Assembly: GCA_016184125.1 (NCBI GenBank)
Contig: JACPDG010000040.1
Coordinates: 85,656 to 149,655, forward strand
Source of the DNA: Candidatus Rokuibacteriota bacterium
Lineage (GTDB): Bacteria; Methylomirabilota; Methylomirabilia; Rokubacteriales; CSP1-6
Direction of reading: 5' to 3'
Length of the DNA stretch: 64,000 bases
Shown here piece by piece: positions 57,937 to 64,000 of the stretch. A model generated the notes under the pieces. The model was not told where the DNA came from, did not search any database, and worked only from the letters and a program-made list of their open reading frames with translations. Positions within the stretch are counted from its first letter, which is position 1, and each line of letters opens with the position of its first letter. A program made the translations under genes and the position numbers.

Positions 57937-58533
57937 GTGAAGGGATGGCCACCCCGGTTCTGCGCTCACTGCGGCGCGCGCGTTCGGCCCTTCGACGGTG
58001 AGAGCTCGAGCAACAATCGACCGCCGCGGCGGTCGATTGTTGCTCGAACTGAGTCGTCGGAACGCCGGCGCTGTCCCCGTTGCGGCTGGATCTTTTACGC
58101 GAACCCCGTGCCCGCGGTCGTCGCCGTCATCACTCGCGGGGACACGATCCTGCTGGCTCGCCGCGCACATCCGCCCCACGCCGGCACATGGGACCTGCCG
58201 GGCGGCTTCCTGGAGGCGGACGAGACCCCGGAGTCCGGGCTGAAGCGCGAGTTGCGCGAGGAGCTGGGGCTCCGCGTGCGGCGCGCACGGCCCATCGTCC
58301 TCGCGACGGACCGTTACGGTCCGGGTGGATTTCCGATCCTGACGCTGATCTACCGCGTGACGCCGGAGCCCGGACGGCTGTCGCCCGCGGACGACGTGTC
58401 GGAGGCGCGGTGGTTTCCGCGCGCGCGACTTCCGTACCGCGAGATCGCGTTTCCGTCGATCCGGCGCACGCTTCGCGCCTGGCTCGGCCGCTCGCGGCGG
58501 TCCGCGCGCGGCACGCCCGCTAGTGACAGGTGA
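57937..58533 (+). CDS. Zinc-ribbon Nudix hydrolase split by a palindrome
   Basis: 198 aa from GTG 57937, which has a GGAGGAG site at good spacing. N-terminal zinc ribbon with CAHCG and CPRCGW, then a Nudix domain: YANPVPAVVAVITRGD and the intact Nudix box GGFLEADETPESGLKRELRE followed by ELG. This layout is that of NADH pyrophosphatase-like or ADP-ribose-type Nudix proteins. Between the two cysteine knuckles, where homologues have a short loop, 16-18 residues (SSSNNRPPRRSIVARTE) are encoded by a perfect-type 48-bp palindrome. The hydrolase box is unaffected. Confidence 0.83.
   Translation: MKGWPPRFCAHCGARVRPFDGESSSNNRPPRRSIVARTESSERRRCPRCGWIFYANPVPAVVAVITRGDTILLARRAHPPHAGTWDLPGGFLEADETPESGLKRELREELGLRVRRARPIVLATDRYGPGGFPILTLIYRVTPEPGRLSPADDVSEARWFPRARLPYREIAFPSIRRTLRAWLGRSRRSARGTPASDR
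58003..58050. repeat. Family P palindrome inside the Nudix gene
   Basis: Arms 58003-58026 and 58027-58050 are complementary over 24 nt with a single mismatch (AGCTCGAG versus AGTTCGAG). It is 48 bp, 16 codons, and flanked by GAG on both sides, as is the copy at 61691. Confidence 0.92.
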
Positions 58534-59227
58534 CGCCCGAGGGAACCTGGTAGTTCTTGACCTTGAAGGTCGAGACGAAGTCGTCGTCCCACGCGGCCAG
58601 CTTCAACGCGCCGCGTGGCGTCTCGCCGTCCCAGGCGAGGACGTGGCCCCGCGTGGCGAGCTCACGGCTGCCGGCCCGGCCGACGAGGTACTCGTCCGCG
58701 TCGACCTTGTCGACGAACACCGCGATGGTCTCGTGGACGGGCCGCGTGCCGCGCGCGGGCATCCGCTTCAGCCACTCCAGCACGACGGTGAACCCGTCGA
58801 TCGCGTCGTCGTTCATCACGCCCGGGCTGCGGTTCATCCGGCGGAGCAGCGGGCCCACGTAGCGGGAGAACATCGCGGCCGCCCGGTCCTCGAACGTCAG
58901 GTTCGCGAACTGCGGCGAAGGGTCCTGCTCGATGTACACCCGGATCGACAGGAACCGCTTGTCGTCGGGCGCGCCGCGCGGCTTGAAGAACCCGATCGAG
59001 TGCTTGGCGACTTCCACCCACGGCAAGCAGTGGTAGACGTCGAAATTCAGGTCGCGGAGGGCCGAGGCGTGCTTCGAGGCGAGACTCTGGGCCTTGGGGC
59101 TCGTGTGCTCCGATGTGGGCAGGACGCGGTCTGCAGGGGCGTCCGGGGAGGCCGACGCGGCCCCCCCGGCCATGACGGCGATCAGCGTCGTGACGCCCAG
59201 GGCGATCGCGAAGCTGCGGCTCAGCAA
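58520..59227 (-). CDS. Exported protein of unknown function
   Basis: 235 aa with a signal peptide (SFAIALGVTTLIAVMAGGAASA). The mature part is alpha/beta, with two cysteines (YHCLPW and the final VTCH) that could bond. No family recognised. It converges with the Nudix gene (14-bp overlap) and follows a small lipoprotein gene on the same strand, separated by 1 bp, so the two are probably one operon. Confidence 0.65.
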   Translation of the reverse strand: MLSRSFAIALGVTTLIAVMAGGAASASPDAPADRVLPTSEHTSPKAQSLASKHASALRDLNFDVYHCLPWVEVAKHSIGFFKPRGAPDDKRFLSIRVYIEQDPSPQFANLTFEDRAAAMFSRYVGPLLRRMNRSPGVMNDDAIDGFTVVLEWLKRMPARGTRPVHETIAVFVDKVDADEYLVGRAGSRELATRGHVLAWDGETPRGALKLAAWDDDFVSTFKVKNYQVPSGVTCH

Positions 59228-59228
59228 G

Positions 59229-59489
59229 CTACCGCTCGAGGATCTGTTCCTGGCTCACCGTGATGGGCTTGCCCCACCATGCCTCGGTGCGCGACGTCGC
59301 GATGTCCTGCCGCGTCACGCGTGCTGACGTGCCTTCGCGGTTTCTCACCGAGAACCCCATGTGAGTTCCGGACGCGAAATGTGCGGGGTGCTCGTTCCAC
59401 GTCTGCCACTCCTCGCTCGTCGCGCAGCCTGCTGTCGCGATGAGAGTGCCACCGATGATCAGCAGCCGCCACCAACGATCGCTTCGCAT
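59229..59489 (-). CDS. Small lipoprotein
   Basis: 86 aa with a lipobox LIATAGC at 16-22 (lipidation at Cys22). Mature part has EWQTWNEHPAHFASGTHMGFSVRN and a Trp-rich stretch. Family not recognised. It starts 1 bp upstream of the exported protein at 59227 and is divergent from the PAC2 gene. Confidence 0.65.
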   Translation of the reverse strand: MRSDRWWRLLIIGGTLIATAGCATSEEWQTWNEHPAHFASGTHMGFSVRNREGTSARVTRQDIATSRTEAWWGKPITVSQEQILER

Positions 59490-59630
59490 GTGGGATGCCC
59501 TCCGTGAGGAATGGGTGAGGCGCGTTCATGCTACCGGTCGTCACCACCACGGTCAACGGCTCCCGGGTGCCGTGCGGGCGTGGCGTGATAGACTCGCTTC
59601 GAGCCACTGCCCCGCCGATTATACCGACAG

Positions 59631-60524
59631 ATGGATGCGCTGACCGTTCATTGGATGCCGGAGCGCCCCCGGCGCCCCGTCCTGATCGTCGCCTTCAGCG
59701 GCTGGAACGACGCCGCCGAGGCGGCGACCACCGCGGCACGCTACCTCGCGACCTCGTTTCACGCCAGGAAGTTCGCCGAGATCGACCCGGAGGACTTCTA
59801 TCACTTCGGCCTCCAGAGGCCGCTCGTCAGGCTCAAGGGCGGCTCGGAGACCGAACGTGAGATCGTCTGGCCCGCCATGGAATTCTCGGTGGCGCAGTCG
59901 GCCGACCTCTCGCGTGACGTCATCGTCGGCGTCGCGCCCGAGCCGCACCTCGCCTGGCGGCGCTACTGCGGCGCGGTGCTCGAGCTCGCGCAGCGGGCGG
60001 GCGTGACGCTCGTGCTGACCCTGGGCGCCTTGCTCGCGGACGTGCCGCACACGCGGCCGGTGCGCCTCGTCGGCGGAGCCTCCGACCCTGAGCTGTCCGC
60101 CTGGCTCGGCCTCAGGCCGACGCGTTACGAGGGGCCCACCGGGATCGTCGGGGTCCTGAACACGCTGGCGCGCGAGCAGGGTCTCCAGACGGCGAGTCTC
60201 TGGGCGAACGTGCCGCACTACATCTCCGGCATCGAGAACCCCAAGGCTGCGCTCGCGCTCGTCCAGCGCATCCTGAGGCTGCTCGGCGGCGCGATCGATC
60301 TGAGCGAGCTCGAGGAGGCGGCGCGACAGTTTGACACGAACCTCTCCGAGATCGTGGGTCAGAACAAGAAGATCGCTTCGTACGTGGCCAAGCTGGAGGC
60401 GAGCGAGGCGGAGGAGCCACCGCCGGCGCAGGCGGTGAGCGACCTGCCGCCAGCGTCGGAGCTGGTCAGCGAGATCGAACGGTTCCTGCGGCAGCAGCAG
60501 CGCCCGGAAGGCTCGAACGACTGA
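59631..60524 (+). CDS. PAC2-family protein
   Basis: 297 aa. The N-terminal segment RPVLIVAFSGWNDAAEAATTAARYLA, together with FYHFGLQRPLVRL and ARYLA/YISGIENPKAALALVQRIL, is the proteasome-assembly-chaperone-like PAC2 fold found in actinobacteria and many other bacteria. The last 60 residues form a helical/coiled-coil tail. Function in bacteria is not established. GATTATACC (59616) is a -10 candidate 15-20 bp before the ATG, implying a very short leader. Confidence 0.8.
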   Translation: MDALTVHWMPERPRRPVLIVAFSGWNDAAEAATTAARYLATSFHARKFAEIDPEDFYHFGLQRPLVRLKGGSETEREIVWPAMEFSVAQSADLSRDVIVGVAPEPHLAWRRYCGAVLELAQRAGVTLVLTLGALLADVPHTRPVRLVGGASDPELSAWLGLRPTRYEGPTGIVGVLNTLAREQGLQTASLWANVPHYISGIENPKAALALVQRILRLLGGAIDLSELEEAARQFDTNLSEIVGQNKKIASYVAKLEASEAEEPPPAQAVSDLPPASELVSEIERFLRQQQRPEGSND

Positions 60525-60528
60525 TGAG

Positions 60529-60705
60529 ACCATGGGGGGACTATCGATGCCCCCCGACACCCATACGAAGGGGGCTCACGCCCCCCTCGTACTCCCCCGG
60601 CCCCGCGCTCGGAGCGCCCCGGGGGGGTGCGCGGACGCACCCGTGGGGTGCGCGGACGCACCCGCCTAAGCCGTGACGCTCCTCGACGACCCGATTCGTT
60701 CACGG
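60529..60705. repeat. Family R element, long form
   Basis: CATGGGGGGACTATCGATGC, a GGGGGCTCACGCCCCC hairpin, CGCTCGGAGCGCCCCGGGGG and two GTGCGCGGACGCACCCG modules, then GCTCCTCGACGACC and GATTCGTTCACGG. It is the longest single copy and includes both optional modules. Confidence 0.88.
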
Positions 60706-61689
60706 GCTCAGTTCGAGCCAACAATCGACCGCCCGGCGGTCGATTGTTGCTCGAACTCTCATCAGACGGCATGGGGCGCCCCGACATGGCCCCCCGAACC
60801 ATCGTCTCGAGGCTCCGCGCTCGTGTGGCTCGTCGTCGCGCTGGTGTGGCTCGCGAGCACGGCGGATGCGCGGGCCGAGCCGTCGGGCCGGCTCGCCGTC
60901 GTGGTCCATCCGGCCCGCCTGTCCGTCGGCGACGTTGGATGGCTGCACGTCCGGGGAGCCGGCGACGCGGCGACGGTCGAGGGCTCGGTGGGTGAGCGTT
61001 CGCTCACGTTCTTCCGTTACGCAGGGGGTCATGCGGCGGTCGTCGGCATCGACCTCGAGACCAGGCCCGGCACGCTGCCATGGCGCGTGGCGACGCTCGG
61101 GCCCGGCCGTGAGCCGAGGATCGCCCACGGCCGGGTGAAGGTCTCGGGGAGGTCATTCCCGGTCCAGCGACTGACGCTCCCCGAGCGGATGGTGGACCTC
61201 GAGCCCGAGACCGAGCGGCGCGCCGTCGCCGAGACCGAGCGGCTACGGATGCTCTTTCGCACGATCAGCGGCGAGCGGCTGTGGCGAGGGCGATTCACGC
61301 GTCCGGTTGCCGGCACGGAGCCGGGCACGGGGTTCGGGGCGCGCCGCATCATCAACGGCCGGCCGCGAATGCCGCACTCCGGAATCGATTTCTCAGCCGG
61401 CTCGGGGACGCCGGTGGTCGCCGCGAACGCAGGACGGGTGGCGCTCGTCGCGCACTTCTTCTTCCCGGGGCGCCTGGTCGCGATCGACCACGGGCTCGGG
61501 CTCTACACGCTCTACTTCCACCTGGAGCACGCGATCGTCACGGAGGACGAACGGGTGGGGCGGGGACAGACGATCGGGGCGGTCGGCGCGACCGGACGCG
61601 CGACGGGGCCCCACCTCCACTTCGCTGCTCAGGTGGGGTCCGCCCGGATCGACCCCGCGGGACTGCTCGGGCTGTCCTTCCGCGACTGA
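60673..61689 (+). CDS. M23-family metallopeptidase with repeat-derived N-terminus
   Basis: 338 aa as drawn from GTG 60673. Residues 1-45 derive from family R and P elements. The native protein probably begins around the hydrophobic export helix ALVWLVVALVWLASTADARA (49-68; GTG 60823 is a possible start). A beta domain follows, then the LytM/M23 domain with zinc ligands in MPHSGIDFSAG, the catalytic LYTLYFHLEHAI and GPHLHFAAQV. It cleaves peptidoglycan cross-bridges in the family. The conserved domain is intact. Confidence 0.78.
   Translation: MTLLDDPIRSRAQFEPTIDRPAVDCCSNSHQTAWGAPTWPPEPSSRGSALVWLVVALVWLASTADARAEPSGRLAVVVHPARLSVGDVGWLHVRGAGDAATVEGSVGERSLTFFRYAGGHAAVVGIDLETRPGTLPWRVATLGPGREPRIAHGRVKVSGRSFPVQRLTLPERMVDLEPETERRAVAETERLRMLFRTISGERLWRGRFTRPVAGTEPGTGFGARRIINGRPRMPHSGIDFSAGSGTPVVAANAGRVALVAHFFFPGRLVAIDHGLGLYTLYFHLEHAIVTEDERVGRGQTIGAVGATGRATGPHLHFAAQVGSARIDPAGLLGLSFRD
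60710..60757. repeat. Family P palindrome near M23 peptidase start
   Basis: Arms AGTTCGAGCCAACAATCGAC (60710 on) and its partner ending at 60757, with one extra C in the left arm. Lies within the N-terminal part of the peptidase ORF and is translated (FEPTIDRPAVDCCSN). Confidence 0.88.
60769..60800. repeat. Partial family R element
   Basis: GCATGGGGCGCCCCGACATG and GCCCCCCGAACC only; the long hairpin arm is missing. Translated as WGAPTWPPEP in the peptidase ORF. Confidence 0.7.
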
Positions 61690-61690
61690 G

Positions 61691-61738
61691 AGTTCGAGCA
61701 ACAATCGACCGCCGCGGCGGTCGATTGTTGCTCGAACT
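61691..61738. repeat. Family P palindrome, perfect copy
   Basis: 48-bp perfect palindrome, arms 61691-61714 and 61715-61738 (AGTTCGAGCAACAATCGACC...). It begins 2 bp after the stop of the M23 gene and is flanked by GAG on both sides. Confidence 0.95.
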
Positions 61739-61740
61739 GA

Positions 61741-61868
61741 GATCATGGGGGGACTACCGATGCCCCCCCGAGCCCCGCGGCTCGGAGCGCCCCGGGGGGG
61801 CGCGGACGCACCCGTGGTGCGCGGACGCACCGGTCACAGCCGTGGCGCTCCTCGACCACCGATCGGTT
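61741..61868. repeat. Family R element, long form
   Basis: ATCATGGGGGGACTACCGAT, CCCCCCGAGCCCCGCGGCTC, one GTGCGCGGACGCACCG module pair, then GCTCCTCGACCACCG. Directly abuts the perfect palindrome at 61691, showing that P and R elements associate. Confidence 0.88.
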
Positions 61869-61892
61869 CAGAGGCTGACGACGGCGCCGGGA

Positions 61893-62186
61893 CTACCGGC
61901 GGCCGCCGCGGTGCTTGGCGCCCCCGGTCTTCCGCTTCGACGCCGGCTTCCTGGCCGCCGTGGCCGCCTTCGGTCGCGCCGTGGCCTTGCCGCCCGCCTT
62001 CGCCTTGCCGGCCCCGGCCTTCGGCTTCGCGCGGCCCTTGGCGGCCTTCTTCGAGGCGGCAAGCTTGCGGGCGGCCTTGCGCGCGGGTTTCGGGGCGGCC
62101 GGGCGGCTGGCCTCGGCCGCGGGTTCGCTCGCGGCCTCGCTCGGCGCCGGCACGGGCATCTCCAGGTCAGGCTGTCTTCGCTCCAT
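61893..62186 (-). CDS. Lys/Ala/Pro-rich histone-like protein
   Basis: 97 aa from ATG 62186, with a GGAGG-like site upstream (CCGGAGGAAACGAGCG on the coding strand). After an acidic start (RRQPDLEMPVPAPSEAASEP) it is almost only Lys, Ala, Arg, Pro and Gly (KPARKAARKLAASKKAAKGR and on). The composition is that of bacterial histone H1-like DNA-binding tails. No folded domain. The role in nucleoid compaction is inference. Confidence 0.6.
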   Translation of the reverse strand: MERRQPDLEMPVPAPSEAASEPAAEASRPAAPKPARKAARKLAASKKAAKGRAKPKAGAGKAKAGGKATARPKAATAARKPASKRKTGGAKHRGGRR

Positions 62187-62285
62187 CGCTCGTTTCCTCC
62201 GGGATCGATCGTGAGTGCGTTGCGCTTGCCTTACGGTGCATGCGGACCGCCGACGTGCGCAAGGGAAATCGCGCTCCGACGAGTC

Positions 62286-62334
62286 AGTTCGAGGGACACT
62301 CGACCGCCGGCGGCGGTCCAGCGTCCCTCGAGCT
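62286..62334. repeat. Family P palindrome, divergent copy
   Basis: AGTTCGAGGGACACTCGACC pairs with the arm ending GTCCCTCGAGCT. The middle bases differ from the other copies on both arms. It ends 1 bp before the stop codon of the squalene/phytoene synthase gene. Confidence 0.8.
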
Positions 62335-62335
62335 C

Positions 62336-63343
62336 TCAGACCGAGATGCGCGTGCGCAGGCGCGCGGCGTGGCGGGCCAGGGCGCGATTCGACCAGACGG
62401 AGAGCGCCGAGCGCGCGAGGATGCCGCGGACGGCGGCGCGGGACAGCTTGATCGACGTGCGCGCCGTGAGGGGCGACGGATGCGCGGAGAGCTCCGCGAG
62501 CGTCCCGAGCCCGATCAGGAGCGGCCACGCGCACGCCAGGCGCATCCGGGCCTCGCGCCTCGGGATCGCGAGCGTGTAGTGCCACCCGACGTCGTAATGC
62601 CCGAGCGCGACGCCGAGCAGCCGCGTGTAGAGCGGCCGCGCGCGCTCCGCGCCGTCGCGCGTCAGCAGGTCGGCGGGGGAGACACCGAGCGCCGCGAGGT
62701 CGTGCGCCGGCAGGTAGCAGCGTCCCCCGGCGAGATCGTGCGGGACGTCGCGGAGCACGTTCGTCATCTGGAGCGCCTTGCCGAACCTCACACCGGCGCG
62801 GCTCATCGCGTCGACGTCCCAGTGCGCGAGACGGGGCCGATGCGCGGCGTGCATGCGTGTCCAGAAGTCGCCGACGCAGCCGGCGACCAGGTAGGTGTAG
62901 TGATCGAGCTCCTCCTCGGTGTCCAGCGCGGCGATGTGCCGGGCATCGTCTCCGGGGAAGCGGGTGAGATCGAAGACCATGCCGGACGTGAGCGTGGCCA
63001 GCACGGCGCGAACACGCGTGCGGTCACCGGCCTCGAGCGCTTCGAGGCGCGCGACACCTTCGCCGACACGCTCCAGCAGGATGCGCTCGGCGGCCTGCGA
63101 CTGGAGCGGGGCGCAGGCGCGTGCGGCGGCCGTCACGTCCGCCGCCTCACCGCGGTACGCGCGCCGGAGCGTCTCGAGGCGCGAGAGCCGCTCGGCCCGC
63201 GCGATCAGGCGGGTGTCGGCAACGGTGTCCGCGGCGCGGGCCAGCAGGTACGCGAGGCCGATCGGCTCGCGGAGGTCGCGCGGCAGGATCGCGAGTGAGA
63301 GGTAGAAGCTCCGGCTGACCCGCTTGAGGACGTCGCCCAGCAG
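62336..63343 (-). CDS. Squalene/phytoene synthase family protein, non-standard start
   Basis: Trans-isoprenyl diphosphate synthase family, which joins two prenyl diphosphates head to head. Both Asp-rich motifs are present: ARAADTVADT near the N-terminus and TNVLRDVPHD in the middle, plus SRSFYLSLAILPRDLREPIGLAYLL. The conserved region extends well upstream of the first ATG/GTG (GTG 63136), which would remove the first Asp motif. No ATG, GTG or TTG exists between the upstream stop (63363) and that point in this frame, so CTG 63343 is proposed (335 aa). A sequence error or unusual initiation coupled to the upstream gene are alternatives. Confidence 0.7.
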   Translation of the reverse strand: MLGDVLKRVSRSFYLSLAILPRDLREPIGLAYLLARAADTVADTRLIARAERLSRLETLRRAYRGEAADVTAAARACAPLQSQAAERILLERVGEGVARLEALEAGDRTRVRAVLATLTSGMVFDLTRFPGDDARHIAALDTEEELDHYTYLVAGCVGDFWTRMHAAHRPRLAHWDVDAMSRAGVRFGKALQMTNVLRDVPHDLAGGRCYLPAHDLAALGVSPADLLTRDGAERARPLYTRLLGVALGHYDVGWHYTLAIPRREARMRLACAWPLLIGLGTLAELSAHPSPLTARTSIKLSRAAVRGILARSALSVWSNRALARHAARLRTRISV

Positions 63344-63362
63344 GTCGCTCGACCGCGGGAGG

Positions 63363-63659
63363 CTAGTCGATGTCGATCGGTCTCGTGGGCCGCTCGTCCG
63401 GCGATTCCTTGGCCTTCTTGAGCCCCTCCTGGAACTTGCGGTCGAGGAGCTTGCCCTTCTGGCCCTGCGACTCCATCTCTCGCCGGAAGCGCTCCTCGCG
63501 CTCCGCGGACCGGCTCTTGAGCGCGTCGAACGCGGCGCCGATGTCGCTCATCGTGCGCTTCGGAGGTGGCGCCTCGTGCGCGATGACGGCCTGCAGCTCC
63601 CGGTCGATCGTGAGCTTCGCGTTGCAGCACGGGCACACGACGGTGAAGGCGTCCGACAT
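63363..63659 (-). CDS. Small zinc-knuckle/coiled-coil protein
   Basis: 98 aa from ATG 63659. N-terminal CPCC knuckle (FTVVCPCCNAKLTIDRELQAVI) is followed by a charged helical part (AFDALKSRSAEREERFRREM) and a Lys-rich tail ending in PIDID. Short proteins of this type (zinc-finger followed by helix) are common and uncharacterised in soil bacteria. It is immediately upstream of the squalene/phytoene synthase gene. Confidence 0.65.
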   Translation of the reverse strand: MSDAFTVVCPCCNAKLTIDRELQAVIAHEAPPPKRTMSDIGAAFDALKSRSAEREERFRREMESQGQKGKLLDRKFQEGLKKAKESPDERPTRPIDID

Positions 63660-63919
63660 CGCGCCCACGCTAGCAGCCGGTTCCGGCGTCGTCAAGGACG
63701 CGAGGGACCAGCGACGTCCAGACTCTCGATGCGTCCTCGCGTGAGATCGACACTGAGCAGGGGCTGGTACATTCGGACACCTCGGGGCGGGCCGCATCAC
63801 CGGCACCTGCTTCCAGCGCGGCGTCGGCATGGACGCGCTCATCACCCTGTACAGTCTCACGATGCCCCCGTCGCCGCCGCGGGGTCACCCATCGCCCGGC
63901 CGGTCCCAGACGGCCGGCA
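63660..63919. other. Intergenic gap, no gene seen
   Basis: About 260 bp between the zinc-knuckle gene and an ABC ATPase, both on the minus strand. No repeat element and no convincing promoter. Minus-strand frames open here lack starts and coding character. Confidence 0.4.
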
Positions 63920-64000
63920 TCAGACCGTGAGATACTGCTTCACGATGTCCTGGTTGGCGCGCAGCTCGGAGGGCGTGCCGGTATACCGCACCTCGCCCTT
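63920..64000 (-). CDS. C-terminus of an ABC transporter ATPase (LivF-like), cut by window
   Basis: Minus-strand codons KGEVRYTGTPSELRANQDIV followed by KQYLTV and TGA (63922-63920). The GxxxxxGTPxELxxNxxIxxxYL ending is typical of the LivG/LivF group of ATPases and resembles the C-terminus of LivG at 40297 (ATGAPDEIRANEEVRRAYLG). Only 26 residues are visible; a further branched-chain-type transporter probably continues outside the window. Confidence 0.65.
   Translation of the reverse strand, partial: KGEVRYTGTPSELRANQDIVKQYLTV

Overview
The window is about 70% G+C and densely packed. Many genes overlap by 4 bp (ATGA or GTGA junctions) and GTG starts are common. No rRNA, tRNA, transposase or CRISPR array was seen. 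The gene content (two aa3-type oxidase clusters, a bd-like oxidase with several c-type cytochromes, benzoyl-CoA-type aromatic genes, a Liv-type ABC transporter, acyl-CoA dehydrogenases and a squalene/phytoene synthase family gene) fits a respiring soil or sediment bacterium. The Rokubacteria/Methylomirabilota group is a reasonable guess, but this is an inference from gene content and not a phylogenetic placement.

Layout. 1-5053 (minus): an aa3-type cytochrome oxidase cluster (coxC partial, coxA, coxB, a 34-aa membrane peptide, a diheme cytochrome c) and an M20 amidohydrolase. 5306-10575 (plus): an unusual locus in which a Mrp-like ATPase, a zinc-ribbon protein, a ferredoxin, a double universal-stress protein and a radical SAM/SPASM enzyme lie together. 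Three of these five proteins carry copies of a domain resembling the C-terminal PCP_red domain of light-independent protochlorophyllide reductase. 10799-16366: a CydA-like oxidase subunit lacking the quinol motif, followed by three c-type cytochrome genes (one fused to an ethylbenzene-dehydrogenase-like domain) and a cupredoxin-like protein. 16410-22187: a second complete cox operon with heme O synthase, two subunit III genes and small membrane proteins. 22503-27283: a membrane protein, two acyl-CoA dehydrogenases behind a clear promoter/operator, a Nudix hydrolase and a glycine-zipper protein. 27508-36956: a PadR regulator, a three-subunit molybdenum hydroxylase of 4-hydroxybenzoyl-CoA reductase type, two maturation factors (XdhC, YqeB-like), a benzoate-CoA ligase family enzyme and a LigB-type extradiol dioxygenase. 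37185-41753: livKHMGF. 41757-47258: MBL-fold hydrolase, small CxxC protein, class I amidotransferase, gamma-glutamyltransferase family protein, a 5'-nucleotidase remnant and an MFS transporter. 47344-54703 (minus): a protein-quality-control set (ftsH, degP, dnaJ-like, clpB). 54950-57904: ctaA, a second ctaB and a second cupredoxin-like protein. 57937-64000: Nudix hydrolase, two exported proteins, PAC2 protein, M23 peptidase, histone-like basic protein, squalene/phytoene synthase, zinc-ribbon protein and the end of an ABC ATPase.

The most striking feature is a pair of dispersed palindromic repeat families. Family R is a roughly 90-120 bp G-run hairpin element with at least 25 copies; family P is a roughly 48 bp perfect or near-perfect palindrome with 5 copies. 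They lie between genes and also inside open reading frames without breaking them. They add peptide to protein termini, supply start or stop codons, and in two clear cases sit inside a conserved domain (the cupredoxin-like protein at 56858 and the zinc ribbon of the Nudix protein at 57937). This resembles the behaviour of Rickettsia palindromic elements, in a high-GC genome.

Functionally the window combines electron-transport branches (cytochrome c to aa3 and bd-like oxidases, heme A/O synthesis) with an aromatic acid uptake and activation module. In that module LivKHMGF imports a substrate, the ligase forms its CoA ester, and the Mo-hydroxylase, with its extra [4Fe-4S] cluster, removes a phenolic hydroxyl.
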